Part shown: piece after piece, positions 1 to 8,914 of the stretch
How positions within the stretch are numbered: position 1 is the first letter of the stretch
Layout of the letters: every line of letters starts with the position of its first letter
Assembly: GCF_031846345.1 (NCBI RefSeq)
Contig: NZ_JAVRHX010000002.1
Coordinates: forward strand, 186,001 to 250,000
Direction of reading: 5' to 3'
Length of the DNA stretch: 64,000 bases
DNA from: Glaciecola petra
GTDB taxonomy: Bacteria > Pseudomonadota > Gammaproteobacteria > Enterobacterales > Alteromonadaceae
Translations under genes and position numbers: made by a program
The notes under the pieces: model-generated
What the model was told of the DNA's origin: nothing
Databases searched by the model: none
What the model saw: only the letters and a program-made list of their open reading frames with translations

Positions 1-1958
1 ATATCTTGACCGTTTTCAATGTCGTGATTTTGCGCATCCAATGGGTGAATTTGCGCGGTGCAACGAGCGCTGTCCTTAACCATGCGTTTACTATTATGCA
101 GCCAAGAATTATTTGATTTTAAGTGTCTACGACCTATCAAAAGAAGTGACTCATCGCTTGCTTGCGCACCAAAAAAGAAGGCCTCTACACGCTTAATATC
201 AGGCATAAAATAGTCAATACTCAATTCGATAGTTTTACTTTGGGTAAACAGAGCGTCGGGCAGATTTGGCTGAAGTTCACCCAAGTCAATACCGTGTGGA
301 TTATCAATCAAAGTTTGCAGGCTCAAATTATGTTCACCATTTGCATAGCGCCCAGACTTTAGTAAGTCGTCAACAACACCGCTGGGCTTTTTGTCCCATA
401 ATGGCTGATATTTTTGTTTAATTGCTGCTTCAGTTTCGTCCATTTGCCCACTTGCAGATGAACTATCTTTTGCACGTTGTATTTCTAGTTTTTCAGCCAA
501 GCTCAAATATATTTGCCAATCGCTGCGTTTGTCATCGCTCATAGGGAATACAGCCGGTGAAAACTTCGCTGAGTTCCGCACGGCAAACTTATGAAAAACA
601 ATGTCGTAATGATCGCGTTCGAGTGCAGTGACAGGGGGCAAAATAACATCAGCATGGCGACTACTTTCGCCAATATAAAAGTCAACTGCTACTAAAAACT
701 CAAGCTGCTCAAAGGCTTTGTCCAATTGAGGACCGTTGGGAGTCGTGAGCACTGGATTGCCCGCACCTAATATCATGCCCTTAATTTGCCCATCTCCCGG
801 CGTGAGAATTTCTTCTGCTAGAGCCGATACGGGGTATTCACCACCAAATGAAGGCAAACCACGCACTCTTGTTTTGCCTTTGGCAATGCTGCCACGGCCA
901 GAGTGAGGTAAGTAATCAGCCGCGGGTTGGGTAAACATCATACCGCCTTTTTTGTCTAGATTACCCGTTAACATATTAAACAACATAATGAGGTACTGAG
1001 TTAAGGTACCAAAACGTTGCACGCTAGCACCCATTCGACCGTAGCACGATGCTGATTCAGCTTGCGCAAATTCTTTTACCATTCGATGAATATCGTCAGC
1101 TGCAATACCAACTAATTTTGCAACTCTTTCAGGAGGGTAAGCGTCGACGTACTTTTCTACATCAAGCAGCCCGTCGGCTAATGGTAATATGTTGTCGGCT
1201 TTGCACAAGTTTTGGCTAAACAAACTATTAAGCATCGCTAACATTAGCAAGGCATCGGTGCCTGGCACTATAAAATGATGCTCACTGCTAACATCGGCAG
1301 TTTCGGTTTTTTTAGGATCGATAACAACTACTTTACCGCCCTTCTGCTGAATTGCTTTTAATCGTTTTTTAACATACGGCACGGTCATTATGCTGCCGTT
1401 AGAGGCAAGAGGGTTGCCGCCAATAATCATAAAATAGTCGGTATTATCTATGTCGGTAATGGGTATTTGGTTTTGATGGCCAAATAACTTAAGGCTAACG
1501 ATATGATGGGGTAATTGATCAACCGAGGTTGCTGAAAATCGATTAAACGACTGCAAAGTGCGAAAGAAATAAGGCCCAAATAAAATCGCACCATAATTGT
1601 GTGCATTGGGATTGCCTAAATAGGTCCCGAAGGCGTTTAAGCCATGTTTTTTCTGAATTTTATGAATATTTTCAGCCACTAAATCTAATGCTTCATCCCA
1701 TTCGATTTGTTGCCATTTGTCGCCTACTTTTTTAAGCGGATGGCGCACACGATCCTTGTCATCATATAAGTCCTTAAGGGCCTTTGCTTTTGGACAAACA
1801 TGACCTTGACTGAAAGGGTTATTTTTATCGCCGGCAATAGCAGTGATAAGATTTTCATTGTCGAGCACCTCAGTGGTGACTTCTATGCCGCACATGGCTT
1901 CGCAAAGTGTGCAGGTAGAATAATGTTTTGCGCTGGTCTGTTGAGTGCTTGTTGTCAT
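1..1958 (-). CDS. Molybdopterin oxidoreductase (formate dehydrogenase/nitrate reductase superfamily), C-terminus cut by window edge
   Basis: An open frame runs from an ATG at 1958 to the left edge (about 652 residues seen). An AAAAGGG ribosome site precedes the start. The N-terminus carries a 4Fe-4S motif with Cys16, Cys19, Cys23 and Cys55 (CTLCEAMCG, then GHVCPKAKAL). Molybdopterin-family blocks follow, such as MIIGGNPLASNGS and the FGTYLGNPNAHNYG region, and the C-terminal cofactor-binding domain begins near GRRHLKSNNSW. The enzyme should bind bis-MGD and one Fe-S cluster and transfer electrons from or to a small substrate that I cannot name. No Tat or Sec signal is visible, so it is probably cytoplasmic. 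Where formate dehydrogenases have a Cys or Sec molybdenum ligand, the local sequence reads SATSVDQLPHH, with no Cys. This points to one of the uncharacterised branches rather than formate dehydrogenase. Family is confident, substrate unknown. Confidence 0.9.
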   Translation of the reverse strand, partial: MTTSTQQTSAKHYSTCTLCEAMCGIEVTTEVLDNENLITAIAGDKNNPFSQGHVCPKAKALKDLYDDKDRVRHPLKKVGDKWQQIEWDEALDLVAENIHKIQKKHGLNAFGTYLGNPNAHNYGAILFGPYFFRTLQSFNRFSATSVDQLPHHIVSLKLFGHQNQIPITDIDNTDYFMIIGGNPLASNGSIMTVPYVKKRLKAIQQKGGKVVVIDPKKTETADVSSEHHFIVPGTDALLMLAMLNSLFSQNLCKADNILPLADGLLDVEKYVDAYPPERVAKLVGIAADDIHRMVKEFAQAESASCYGRMGASVQRFGTLTQYLIMLFNMLTGNLDKKGGMMFTQPAADYLPHSGRGSIAKGKTRVRGLPSFGGEYPVSALAEEILTPGDGQIKGMILGAGNPVLTTPNGPQLDKAFEQLEFLVAVDFYIGESSRHADVILPPVTALERDHYDIVFHKFAVRNSAKFSPAVFPMSDDKRSDWQIYLSLAEKLEIQRAKDSSSASGQMDETEAAIKQKYQPLWDKKPSGVVDDLLKSGRYANGEHNLSLQTLIDNPHGIDLGELQPNLPDALFTQSKTIELSIDYFMPDIKRVEAFFFGAQASDESLLLIGRRHLKSNNSWLHNSKRMVKDSARCTAQIHPLDAQNHDIENGQD

Positions 1959-2144
1959 TAATTTCAACCCTTTTGCATTTTGTTGTGAAAAAAGCACACT
2001 TGTTAGAGTGAGCTAGCATTAGAATAGTACCAAGGCTTGGGCGAGTAAAATCATCAAACTAAATAATCACTAATACACCTCAGTGTGTCACCGCCTTAAA
2101 ACCAAGCTAAAACTGCCTCAAAACCAACTCAAAATCAGAAAAGC

Positions 2145-3815
2145 TTATTTAGATACACCGGAAGGTGTTGGAAACTGTACTTGGCTTTCAAGTTTATAGG
2201 TTTGCCAATGTGCTAGCATATCTTGATAAACAAGAGGATATTCACCCTTAAGGTTATTTTGCTCACCCGCATCTTCAGCAAGATTGTATAGTGCAAAATT
2301 TTGCGGGTCGAAAGGCTTTGTTTCATTGACTAGCTTCCAATCACCTTTTCGCACCACAATGTTATGTCGATGTTCCATGGCAAACACATAGTTGGCATCA
2401 TGCAAAAAATCAGCTTTTTGCTCTAAAAGAGAGGCCATAGAAGCGCCTTTTAAAGGATAGACTTCCTTTCCTAAAAATGATTCTGGGTAATCAATTTGCG
2501 CATATTCATAAAAAGTTGGAGCGATATCGAGTAGTGATGTGAATGTTTTAGTGACGGTTCCTTTATGCTTAACCATGGCCCCAGATATAAGCATTGGGCT
2601 GGTAATGCCGCCTTGTGTTGTATAGCCTTTAAAGTACCTGAAAGGTGCTGAGCCGGCTTCAGCCCATTGAGGACCGTACGAAATAAAGGAATCTTTTTTA
2701 CCCATTTCAGCATAAGCGTCGGTGTAGTTTGCGTTCAAAAATTCTGCAAAATAAGGATGGTAGTAAAAATCATTGGCGGCAGCGCCATTATCAGACATAA
2801 AAACAATAAGGGTATTTTCGAACTGATTTGTTTGTTTAAGGTAGTCTACTATGCGACCAATATTAACGTCTAAATTGTCAACCATACCCGCATAAAGTTC
2901 CATTTTACGTTCTTCAATTAGTTTTTCATCAGCGCTTAAAGTACTCCATGGCTTTACACTTTCATGGGTATCTGGTAGTTCTGCAGATTCAGCTATAAGC
3001 CCCAGCTTTTTGAGGCTAGTAAAGCGATTTTGTCTTAACACCTCGTAACCATCGCGGTACTTACCTTCATATTTCTTCCAATACGCTTCGTCTACTTGCA
3101 AAGGCCAATGGGGTGAGGTGTATGCCGCAAATGCAAAAAATGGCTTGTCGCTATCTTTGTTATTGTCAATATATTCGATAATTTTAGAGGTATAAACGTC
3201 GGTTGAGTAATCGCCTTCTTTCCATTTAACAGGCTCATTATTTTCTAGATAAGTGCTCACCGGATCGCGAGCTAACCAACCTTTGTCACTATAGTGATTT
3301 GCCACACCTTCAGGAATAATAAATGATTGCGCAAAGCCTTTATTGGCTGGAAGGTGGTCTGGCGCTGTACCTAAATGCCATTTACCTACCATGCTGGTAT
3401 GATAGCCGGCTTTCTGCAACAAAGCGGGTAAGGGCACAATGCGGTCGGTTAAATGACCTTCATAGCCAAAGGCTTGCGAATTTAAGTCTTGGCTTCCCAT
3501 ACCAGCAATATGATTATCGTTGCCCGACAGCAACATTGCTCTGGTAACAGCACACATAGGCGCGGTATGGAAATTACTAAAGCTAAGGCCGCTAGACGCC
3601 AGCATATCTATATTCGGAGTGTCTATTTCTCCGCCAAAAGCACCAATATCGGTATAGCCCATATCGTCTGCAACAATTAACAAAATATTAGGGCGCTTAA
3701 CTTCTAAGCCGTTTACCTCGCGGTTGATTTCTTGCTTGGAGCAGCCGCTAAAAATAGTTAAAATAACAATTGCAAAAATCACAATCAGAGAATCTTTCAT
3801 TTTTGAAGGGTTCAT
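2145..3815 (-). CDS. Arylsulfatase-type sulfatase, lipoprotein
   Basis: Alkaline-phosphatase-superfamily sulfatase hydrolysing sulfate esters. The start of the mature family domain (RPNILLIVADDMGYTDIG) gives the metal-binding Asp pair. The active-site segment is APMCAVTRAMLLSG, with Cys88 as the residue to be converted to formylglycine. MVGKWHLG and FMSDNGA are the other conserved blocks. The frame opens upstream at 3872, but ATG 3815 or 3800 gives a proper lipoprotein signal (hydrophobic stretch ending FSGC, Cys at about residue 25), so a membrane-anchored periplasmic or surface enzyme is expected. The +2 residue after the catalytic Cys is Val, where Pro or Ala is usual (C-x-P/A-x-R). It is divergent from the GPH symporter at 4070, which suggests use of a sulfated sugar. 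No sulfatase-maturing enzyme gene is in the window. Confidence 0.9.
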   Translation of the reverse strand: MNPSKMKDSLIVIFAIVILTIFSGCSKQEINREVNGLEVKRPNILLIVADDMGYTDIGAFGGEIDTPNIDMLASSGLSFSNFHTAPMCAVTRAMLLSGNDNHIAGMGSQDLNSQAFGYEGHLTDRIVPLPALLQKAGYHTSMVGKWHLGTAPDHLPANKGFAQSFIIPEGVANHYSDKGWLARDPVSTYLENNEPVKWKEGDYSTDVYTSKIIEYIDNNKDSDKPFFAFAAYTSPHWPLQVDEAYWKKYEGKYRDGYEVLRQNRFTSLKKLGLIAESAELPDTHESVKPWSTLSADEKLIEERKMELYAGMVDNLDVNIGRIVDYLKQTNQFENTLIVFMSDNGAAANDFYYHPYFAEFLNANYTDAYAEMGKKDSFISYGPQWAEAGSAPFRYFKGYTTQGGITSPMLISGAMVKHKGTVTKTFTSLLDIAPTFYEYAQIDYPESFLGKEVYPLKGASMASLLEQKADFLHDANYVFAMEHRHNIVVRKGDWKLVNETKPFDPQNFALYNLAEDAGEQNNLKGEYPLVYQDMLAHWQTYKLESQVQFPTPSGVSK

Positions 3816-4069
3816 TATCACTGCATCAATGCCATAGCAAAATTGGTTTTTTATACTAGCATTAAATTTCATTTAAAAAAGCTTAACGCTACACATAGCG
3901 AAATTATCTACATAGGCAAGTCACCGCAGAATAATCCCGCGTGGTCTCAAAATACATACTTTAATGTGCAAAGGTGTTACCAATACGTGTTAACATAAAA
4001 TTTACACTACTGACATGAAGTATGCTAACCATGCATCAATGATATAAAAACTAAGGCGGCTTAACCAGA

Positions 4070-5500
4070 ATGTCTCACATCGAAACTCCTGCAAAAGATA
4101 TTGTATCATTGCCACTTAAAGGCGCTTATGGCACCGGTACCCTTGTTCTTAATTTATTGCCTGCGTCAGTCAGCATTTTCGCTTTTTTCTTGGTCACTGC
4201 GTATGGAATGGACCCTGTATTGGCGGGTCTTTTAACAGGCTTGCCAAGAATTTTTGATGCCATTACTGACCCTATCATGGGATTTATAACCGATAACACC
4301 AAATCACGTTGGGGCAGACGCCGGCCCTATATTGTTATTGGCTCTATTTTGAGTGGTGTGCTTTTTGCGCTTATGTGGCAGATGGATCCTGAGGCTTCCC
4401 AACAATACAATTTTTGGTATTTTTTGTTGTTTTCATTAGCATTTACTATCGGTAATACGATGTTCGCAACCCCTTTTGTCGGCTTGGGTTACGAAATCAC
4501 CACTGACTATAATGAGCGCACCCGTTTAATGGCAATAGCGCAGTTTATGGGACAAATCGCTTGGATGATAGTGCCTTGGTTTTGGGTACTGATTGCTAAC
4601 CCTGATTTATTTGAGACTCAAGCGGAAGGCGTGCAAAAAATGGCCTTAATTGTGGGCGGGATTTGTATGATTTTAGGGATTGTACCGGGCCTATTTTGTA
4701 AAGGAATCGACAGCGACCATATTGATAATACCAAAGAAATTTCATTGCGCACCATGGGCACAAATCTAGTCGCTATTGTGAAAGGTATAATACAAACTTT
4801 CCAAAATCCATCATTTGTGAAGCTCTGTGCGGCAACTTTTCTAATCTTTAATGGCTTCCAGCTAGTTTCTTCTTTCGCTTACTATATTATTGTGTTTCAT
4901 ATGTATAACGGTGACTACGGCGCCGCCGGTAATTGGCCAGCATGGTACGCCACAGCAAGTGCTTTAATGACTGCATTTTTTGTTATTCCAATTGTTTCGT
5001 GGATGGCAAACAAATGGGGTAAACGTATGGCATTTATAATTTCTACTTCAATTTCAATTGTTGGCTACGGATTAAAATGGTATGGCTTTACCGCGGGTAA
5101 TACATGGATGATATTTTTACCTATTCCCATGTTTTGTTTCGGTATAGGCGGCTTGTTTACTCTTATGTTGAGCATGACCGCTGATGTGTGTGATTTAGAT
5201 GAATTAAAAAATGGCATGCCACGAAGAGAAGGTACTTTTGCCGCTATTTATTGGCTAATGGTAAAAATTGGGCAAGCCATTGCTATGATCTTAGGCGGCG
5301 TAGTGTTAAGTTTTGTTGGCTTTGACCAAAGCCTAGCGGTACAAACAGCCGAGACAATGACCAAACTAAGAATTGCAGATATTGTAATACCGGCAAGCAC
5401 CGCAGCCCTAGCAATATGGGTCATGTGGTCTTACGATTTGGACGAAGATCGCGCACGGGGAATTCAAAAAGAGTTAATAGAACGCCGCGGCGAGTTATAA
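4070..5500 (+). CDS. GPH-family (MelB-like) sugar:cation symporter, MFS
   Basis: A 476-residue, 12-helix inner-membrane transporter of the glycoside-pentoside-hexuronide:cation symporter family. The family signature lies between helices 2 and 3: DAITDPIMGFITD followed by TKSRWGRRRPYI. The first helices (LVLNLLPASVSIFAFFLV) and the later loop MSMTADVCDLDELKNG with RREGTFAAIYW are also typical of GPH carriers. Length matches the family (450-500). It stands alone on the plus strand, divergent from the sulfatase gene across about 250 bp that should hold both promoters. The sugar cannot be told from sequence. Because of the neighbour, a desulfated mono- or disaccharide is a reasonable inference. 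Confidence 0.9.
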   Translation: MSHIETPAKDIVSLPLKGAYGTGTLVLNLLPASVSIFAFFLVTAYGMDPVLAGLLTGLPRIFDAITDPIMGFITDNTKSRWGRRRPYIVIGSILSGVLFALMWQMDPEASQQYNFWYFLLFSLAFTIGNTMFATPFVGLGYEITTDYNERTRLMAIAQFMGQIAWMIVPWFWVLIANPDLFETQAEGVQKMALIVGGICMILGIVPGLFCKGIDSDHIDNTKEISLRTMGTNLVAIVKGIIQTFQNPSFVKLCAATFLIFNGFQLVSSFAYYIIVFHMYNGDYGAAGNWPAWYATASALMTAFFVIPIVSWMANKWGKRMAFIISTSISIVGYGLKWYGFTAGNTWMIFLPIPMFCFGIGGLFTLMLSMTADVCDLDELKNGMPRREGTFAAIYWLMVKIGQAIAMILGGVVLSFVGFDQSLAVQTAETMTKLRIADIVIPASTAALAIWVMWSYDLDEDRARGIQKELIERRGEL

Positions 5501-5519
5501 ACGGTTGATAAATAGCCGA

Positions 5520-6149
5520 CTAGCGGGTGCCAAAAATTTTGTCGCCCGCATCGCCTAAACCTGGCAAGATATACCCATGTTCATTTAGTTTTTCGTCGAT
5601 TGCCGCGACATAAATATCAATGTCAGGATGCTTTTGCAGTACCGCTTCAATTCCTTCTGGTGCAGCGACTAAAAACAACCCTAATATTCGCTCACAGCCT
5701 TTAGCTTTAAGCAGCTCAATTGTTGCCATTAAGGTGCCGCCGGTGGCTAACATTGGGTCTACTATAAGCGCTGTTCTTAATTCAACGTCTTTAACTACCT
5801 TGTCAAAATAAGCCACAGGCTGCAAAGTTTCTTCGTTTCGATATAAACCAACTACGCTTATTTTTACATTGGGCATAAGGGCCAAAACACCATCTAGCAT
5901 GCCTAAACCCGCACGTAATATCGGTACTACAGTTATTTTTTTCCCTTTCAGTTTTTGCACAGGGATGGGTTCGCCTGCCCACCCAGTGATATCAACATTT
6001 TCTACCTCAAGGTCTCGTGTAGCCTCGTATGTCAGTAAATTTCCCACCTCACTGGCTAACTCTCTAAAGTCTTTGCTACTGACTTTGGCTTTGCGCATGA
6101 GTCCTATTTTATGCTGAATAAGGGGGTGTTTTATTTCGTAAACTGGCAT
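5520..6149 (-). CDS. upp: Uracil phosphoribosyltransferase
   Basis: Converts uracil and PRPP to UMP in the cytoplasmic pyrimidine salvage pathway. It has 209 residues, the usual length. The PRPP-binding loop reads VDPMLATGGTL, and the uracil-binding C-terminus reads GYILPGLGDAGDKIFGTR. The N-terminus (MPVYEIKHPLIQHKIGLMR) is the standard Upp start. An AAGAAGG ribosome site lies just upstream of the ATG. It follows dapD by 26 bp on the same strand, so the two may be co-transcribed, although they share no pathway. There is no uraA uracil permease beside it. Confidence 0.97.
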   Translation of the reverse strand: MPVYEIKHPLIQHKIGLMRKAKVSSKDFRELASEVGNLLTYEATRDLEVENVDITGWAGEPIPVQKLKGKKITVVPILRAGLGMLDGVLALMPNVKISVVGLYRNEETLQPVAYFDKVVKDVELRTALIVDPMLATGGTLMATIELLKAKGCERILGLFLVAAPEGIEAVLQKHPDIDIYVAAIDEKLNEHGYILPGLGDAGDKIFGTR

Positions 6150-6175
6150 ACCGAACCTTCTTTTATTTTTAAACC

Positions 6176-7075
6176 TTAGTCATTACTGTGCAAACTGTCG
6201 TTTAGTCCACCCCACAGTGAAGCGTCTGTAACGAGAGCTTCTACAACACCTGTTTGACTATTACGTCGATACAGCAAGCCTGATTTACCAGACAATGCTT
6301 TAGCCGAAACAACAGTGCCATCTGGCGTTTTCACTTTTGTACCGGCGGTAACATATAAACCGGCTTCTACAATGCATTCATCACCTAAGGAAATACCAAT
6401 ACCGGCATTTGCGCCGAGCAGACTGCGCTCACCAATAAAATTGATTTGTTTTCCGCCACCAGAAAGGGTACCCATAATAGATGCGCCAGCACCTACATCG
6501 GAATTTTTGCCGACAATAACTCCGGGAGTCACTCGTCCTTCAACCATTGATTCGCCAAGAGTACCTGCATTAAAGTTTACAAAACCTTCATGCATTACCG
6601 TAGTGCCAGAGGATAAATGAGCACCAAGTCTAATTCTGTCAGCGTCGCCTATTCTTACACCCGGCGGAATAACATAGTCAGTCATGCGCGGAAACTTATC
6701 GATAGATGTAATGGTTAAGTGATGATACTCACCACTAATTGCGCTGCGTAACTCGTCTACTTTGTTTGGCAATACTGGACCAGCCGAAGTCCATGCGACA
6801 TTATTTAATAAACCAAATATTCCATCTAAGTTTTGCCCATTAGGTTTCACTGCGCATTCAGACAATAAATGTAAGCGTAAATAGGCTTCTTCCGCACTAG
6901 CAGCCGGCTCGTCTAAAGAGTCAATATCTACAGTAATGAAGTCACTTTTGATAATACCCACTTTTTCAGCTAAGCAACTTCTAGCTAACTTTTTGTTGTC
7001 TCGAGGGAACCATACATCAAGAGTTTTACCTGATTGTACATCGCTGTATCTGTGTCCTATGCGGCTAATTTTCAT
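6176..7075 (-). CDS. dapD: 2,3,4,5-tetrahydropyridine-2,6-dicarboxylate N-succinyltransferase (Pseudomonas/Mycobacterium type)
   Basis: Succinylates tetrahydrodipicolinate in the lysine and meso-diaminopimelate pathway. The 299-residue protein ends in a left-handed beta-helix built of hexapeptides (for example the IRLGAHLSSGTTVMHEGFVN and GVIVGKNSDVGAGASIMG stretches), with the glycine-rich loop LSGGGKQINFIGERSLLGANAG. This is the type seen in pseudomonads and actinobacteria, not the 274-residue E. coli type. It is shorter than the Pseudomonas form (about 344), with most of the loss in the N-terminal domain. An AAAAGG ribosome site sits before the ATG. It is first in a likely two-gene unit with upp. 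I recognise the family clearly; the assignment as the essential lysine-pathway enzyme is by homology. Confidence 0.9.
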   Translation of the reverse strand: MKISRIGHRYSDVQSGKTLDVWFPRDNKKLARSCLAEKVGIIKSDFITVDIDSLDEPAASAEEAYLRLHLLSECAVKPNGQNLDGIFGLLNNVAWTSAGPVLPNKVDELRSAISGEYHHLTITSIDKFPRMTDYVIPPGVRIGDADRIRLGAHLSSGTTVMHEGFVNFNAGTLGESMVEGRVTPGVIVGKNSDVGAGASIMGTLSGGGKQINFIGERSLLGANAGIGISLGDECIVEAGLYVTAGTKVKTPDGTVVSAKALSGKSGLLYRRNSQTGVVEALVTDASLWGGLNDSLHSND

Positions 7076-7347
7076 TTTTTACCTTTTAAAAAGTGTGTTT
7101 GAATCTCAAGTATATAAGGGTTTTAGTGTTTTTCGCTCTGTTACCCTCTGACTGAATATTATCCCATTGCCTGTTTGATAAAAAAAGCTTTACCGTAGAA
7201 ATTTTATCAATCATTGAAGATGCAATATCAAGTAATGACTATTTAGAAGTGTTAGGGCATTTTTTGTGTACTGCTAATAAATCTTACTTACATACAAATT
7301 GCCTATTTGTTGCTAATATTTACCAAACTTTGTTAAGAGAGCTTAGC

Positions 7348-8640
7348 ATGCAACTGCCACTACTGATTCAAATCAAAGCAAAAGGTTTTGCTGTTCTTTT
7401 TGTATGTTTACTTTTTAGTGCTTTTAGTACAAATATTCTTGCTAACGCCAATCTCTTTGCCAAGGCCAACAGTACACAAGTCATCAATCCTCTAGAAACT
7501 AAAGAACAAAGTTGTAAATTTACAAATGTTGTATTTAAAGTCGATTTTGAAGGCGCAAGGCTTAATAGCTGCGAACAGCTTTCACAACATGAATTTATGT
7601 TGAGTACAGACGCTGAAAATCGACCCATAAACCCAAGCCCTTGGTATGCGTTTAAAGTTGAATCGTCGCTTACGCAAGACATTGATATAGTTTTGCGAGC
7701 GATTGAATCGAGACCTCGTTATTTACCTAAAATAAGTACAGACGGCAAAACATGGCAGTCATTGCCTTTTTCAGTTAGTGAACAAAACATGCATTTTACT
7801 ATTCCACAATCTAAAACGCCGATATGGATTGCGGGACAAGAAATTCTAGATAATCAAAGTTATTTAGATTGGAAAAACGAATTACTTTTGAAGAGTGAAA
7901 ACTTACGACATGTGGTTATTGGCGAATCCACGCAGGGTCGAGATATTCACGCTTATATATCTCAGCAGCAAGATAACCATGAGTGGGTAGTGATTATTGG
8001 TCGTCAGCATCCTCCGGAAATAACTGGCGCATTAGCTCTCAAAGCGTTTGTTGAAACCATGTATATCGATGCAATTAATCCTGCTTTTTTTGAGCGTTTT
8101 AATGTACTCATTGTGCCAAATATGAATCCCGATGGCGTCGCTGCTGGGAATTGGCGTCATTCCTCAACTGGGGTGGATTTAAATAGAGATTGGCATAAAT
8201 TTGAACAAATAGAGACTCGGCTGGTAAGAGACAAAATACTGAGTCTTTTAGGTGAGTACTCTAAATTGGTATTTGCCTTAGATTTTCATTCTACCCAGCA
8301 AGATATTTTTTATACCATGCCCACCGATTATCATGTGGCCCCCGCTAATTTGGTCAACGAGTGGTTAAAAGAATTAAAACCACGCCTTGCCTCGTCTTTT
8401 GTTATTCGTGAGCGGCCAGGCTCTAGTCCTGGCAGAGGCGTTTTTAAGCAATATATTGCCGATAAATTTAATGTACATGCCGTGACCTATGAAATGGGCG
8501 ACAATACTAACCGTAAGATGATAGAGCATGTGGCAAAAGAGGCTGCGATATCGTTAATGGATAAGCTGTTGACTACTGATAGCGATGATTTTGTTTATCT
8601 TGACGATAAAACAGGCGGGACAAAAACCAACTCCCCCTAA
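7348..8640 (+). CDS. Exported M14-family zinc carboxypeptidase-like peptidase
   Basis: The frame is open from 7249, but ATG 7348 is preferred. It follows AAGAGAGC and starts directly at a Sec signal (MQLPLLIQIKAKGFAVLFVCLL, cleavage near ILA), giving 430 residues. An N-terminal beta domain of about 170 residues precedes the peptidase domain. Zinc ligands of the M14 fold are visible: RQHPPE (His and Glu, about residue 222), then LDFHST (third ligand). The substrate-binding Arg/Asn region reads NMNPDGVAAGNWRHSSTGVDLNRDW, and the catalytic Glu is in VTYEMGDNT. This arrangement resembles the cytosolic-carboxypeptidase-like or AGBL branch found in bacteria, here exported. It is expected to remove C-terminal residues from periplasmic or external peptides. 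It is convergent with the small gene at 8644, with only 3 bp between the stops. Confidence 0.88.
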   Translation: MQLPLLIQIKAKGFAVLFVCLLFSAFSTNILANANLFAKANSTQVINPLETKEQSCKFTNVVFKVDFEGARLNSCEQLSQHEFMLSTDAENRPINPSPWYAFKVESSLTQDIDIVLRAIESRPRYLPKISTDGKTWQSLPFSVSEQNMHFTIPQSKTPIWIAGQEILDNQSYLDWKNELLLKSENLRHVVIGESTQGRDIHAYISQQQDNHEWVVIIGRQHPPEITGALALKAFVETMYIDAINPAFFERFNVLIVPNMNPDGVAAGNWRHSSTGVDLNRDWHKFEQIETRLVRDKILSLLGEYSKLVFALDFHSTQQDIFYTMPTDYHVAPANLVNEWLKELKPRLASSFVIRERPGSSPGRGVFKQYIADKFNVHAVTYEMGDNTNRKMIEHVAKEAAISLMDKLLTTDSDDFVYLDDKTGGTKTNSP

Positions 8641-8643
8641 CCC

Positions 8644-8841
8644 CTAATATTGTCTAGGTTCTTCCTTCAATGCTAAATAAGCGACAAATATCAAACCAAT
8701 TGGGGGCAAAAGTGACAAGAAAAACCCTATTGCTCCAGCACTAACGGGATTCATTGCTTTTGCCTCGGCTAATTGATAACTCATCCATGTGATGGTCGTC
8801 ACAAAGACAAAACACGATACTACAAATAAAAACATCACCAT
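8644..8841 (-). CDS. Small two-helix membrane protein, unknown function
   Basis: A 65-residue frame with two hydrophobic helices (residues about 2-20 and 34-58) separated by a polar loop (YQLAEAKAMNPVS), ending KEEPRQY. A clear GAGGG ribosome site lies 8 to 9 bases before the ATG, which supports translation. It sits between the convergent M14 gene and the M1 aminopeptidase gene and is transcribed in the same direction as the latter, upstream of which it does not lie. I do not recognise a family. It could be a small inner-membrane accessory protein. Confidence rests on the ribosome site, the coherent hydrophobic pattern and the tight packing, not on homology. Confidence 0.6.
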   Translation of the reverse strand: MVMFLFVVSCFVFVTTITWMSYQLAEAKAMNPVSAGAIGFFLSLLPPIGLIFVAYLALKEEPRQY

Positions 8842-8914
8842 AACGATACCCTCACTTGCTTATTTTTTTAGTATAAAAATGCCAACCTGTTTGCTGGAAG
8901 CCTGCAACAATTGA

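Noticed and set aside
162..362. Plus-strand 66-residue frame
   Set aside because: It lies inside the molybdopterin oxidoreductase gene on the other strand, whose frame and motifs are unambiguous.
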